Shown here in pieces: positions 34,442 through 34,582 of a stretch of DNA of 34,582 nucleotides (the stretch's first letter is position 1; every line of letters starts with the position of its first letter). The stretch covers positions 1 to 34,582 of the forward strand of contig JAURYH010000009.1 in the NCBI GenBank assembly GCA_030653975.1, in the 5' to 3' direction. The position numbers were made by a program, and so were the translations under genes. The notes beneath the pieces are model-generated. The model was not told where the DNA came from. It saw only the letters and a program-made list of their open reading frames with translations, and did not search any database. This DNA comes from Hydrogenophaga sp. GTDB lineage: Bacteria > Pseudomonadota > Gammaproteobacteria > Burkholderiales > Burkholderiaceae_C.

Positions 34442-34582
34442 GTAAGCGCGCGGCCATCCCATCTTGACCGCAGGACGCGGTGGTGTTTCTGAGAATGCTT
34501 TGTCAGGCTGGCTGCCACCGATGTGGCAGCAGCTCGCCGATCTGGCTGGCGCGCTGCATGGGCAGGCGTGCCATCACATCGC
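34442..34582 (-). mobile_element. IS66-family insertion sequence, one end (continues beyond window)
   Basis: Starting at 34442 the sequence GTAAGCGCGCGG has the GTAA terminus typical of IS66-family inverted repeats. Sixty-one bp inside it lies the stop codon of a transposase fragment on the - strand. The 8 bp outside the end, CTTCATCC (34434-34441), would be the target duplication if the other end carries the same bases. The element extends right, out of the window. Confidence 0.75.
34503..34582 (-). CDS. tnpC: IS66-family transposase TnpC, C-terminal fragment (cut by window edge)
   Basis: The last 25 codons of a - strand frame read D-V-M-A-R-L-P-M-Q-R-A-S-Q-I-G-E-L-L-P-H then R-W-Q-P-A and stop. 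This matches the IS66 C-terminal consensus (L-x-R-L-P ... I-x-E-L-L-P-x-x-W). The rest of the gene lies outside the window. Confidence 0.78.
   Translation of the reverse strand, partial: DVMARLPMQRASQIGELLPHRWQPA

Noticed and set aside
1..34582. CRISPR array
   Set aside because: No set of regularly spaced repeats with unique spacers was seen; the only tandem repeats are two-copy motifs at 18335 and 18218-like scale at 28218.

Overview
The window is chromosomal DNA of a GC-rich betaproteobacterium of the order Burkholderiales, most likely family Comamonadaceae (Hydrogenophaga/Acidovorax-like). I base this on protein similarity from memory, on the FNR-linked cbb3 oxidase cluster, and on the conserved order thrS-infC-rpmI-rplT-pheS-pheT-ihfA-merR-tRNA-Pro. 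No taxonomic search was possible.

Region 1 (1-4933) is metabolic and all on the + strand. It holds the 3' part of ilvD, then lgt, a crotonase-family gene overlapping lgt by ATGA, and a malonyl-CoA synthetase. Region 2 (5088-17091) is a microaerobic respiration cluster. A universal stress protein gene diverges from ccoI-ccoS-ccoN-ccoO-ccoQ-ccoP, followed by a terminator, ccoG, ccoH and a small Cys-tailed membrane protein. Then come fnr (- strand), hemN and a SafE/DsbD_2-like membrane protein. Three FNR boxes (before ccoI/uspA, before ccoN and before hemN) tie oxidase subunits, oxidase assembly, haem synthesis and the regulator into one oxygen-responsive unit. ccoS (45 aa) and ccoQ (45 aa) are both real and short.

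Region 3 (17109-19788) contains a DMT-family permease (- strand) and isocitrate lyase aceA. aceA is preceded by an AT-rich, repeat-laden control region. Region 4 (19855-28204) is the conserved translation block: thrS, infC with an ATA start codon, rpmI, rplT, pheS, pheT, ihfA, a MerR-family gene and tRNA-Pro(GGG). It carries several intrinsic terminators or attenuator-like hairpins.

Region 5 (28205-34582) lies immediately beyond tRNA-Pro and looks accessory. On the - strand it encodes a membrane-anchored Mrr-type nuclease with a zinc ribbon, a 1058-aa PLD-nuclease/DECH-helicase/DUF3427-like protein 14 nt behind it, and a small acidic protein. Further right are a region with two strong palindromes, a DUF4238-like gene, and the end of an IS66-family insertion sequence running off the window. 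The nuclease-helicase pair is the best candidate for a poorly described (probably anti-phage or anti-plasmid) system. I could not assign it to a named system, and no integrase is visible in the window.
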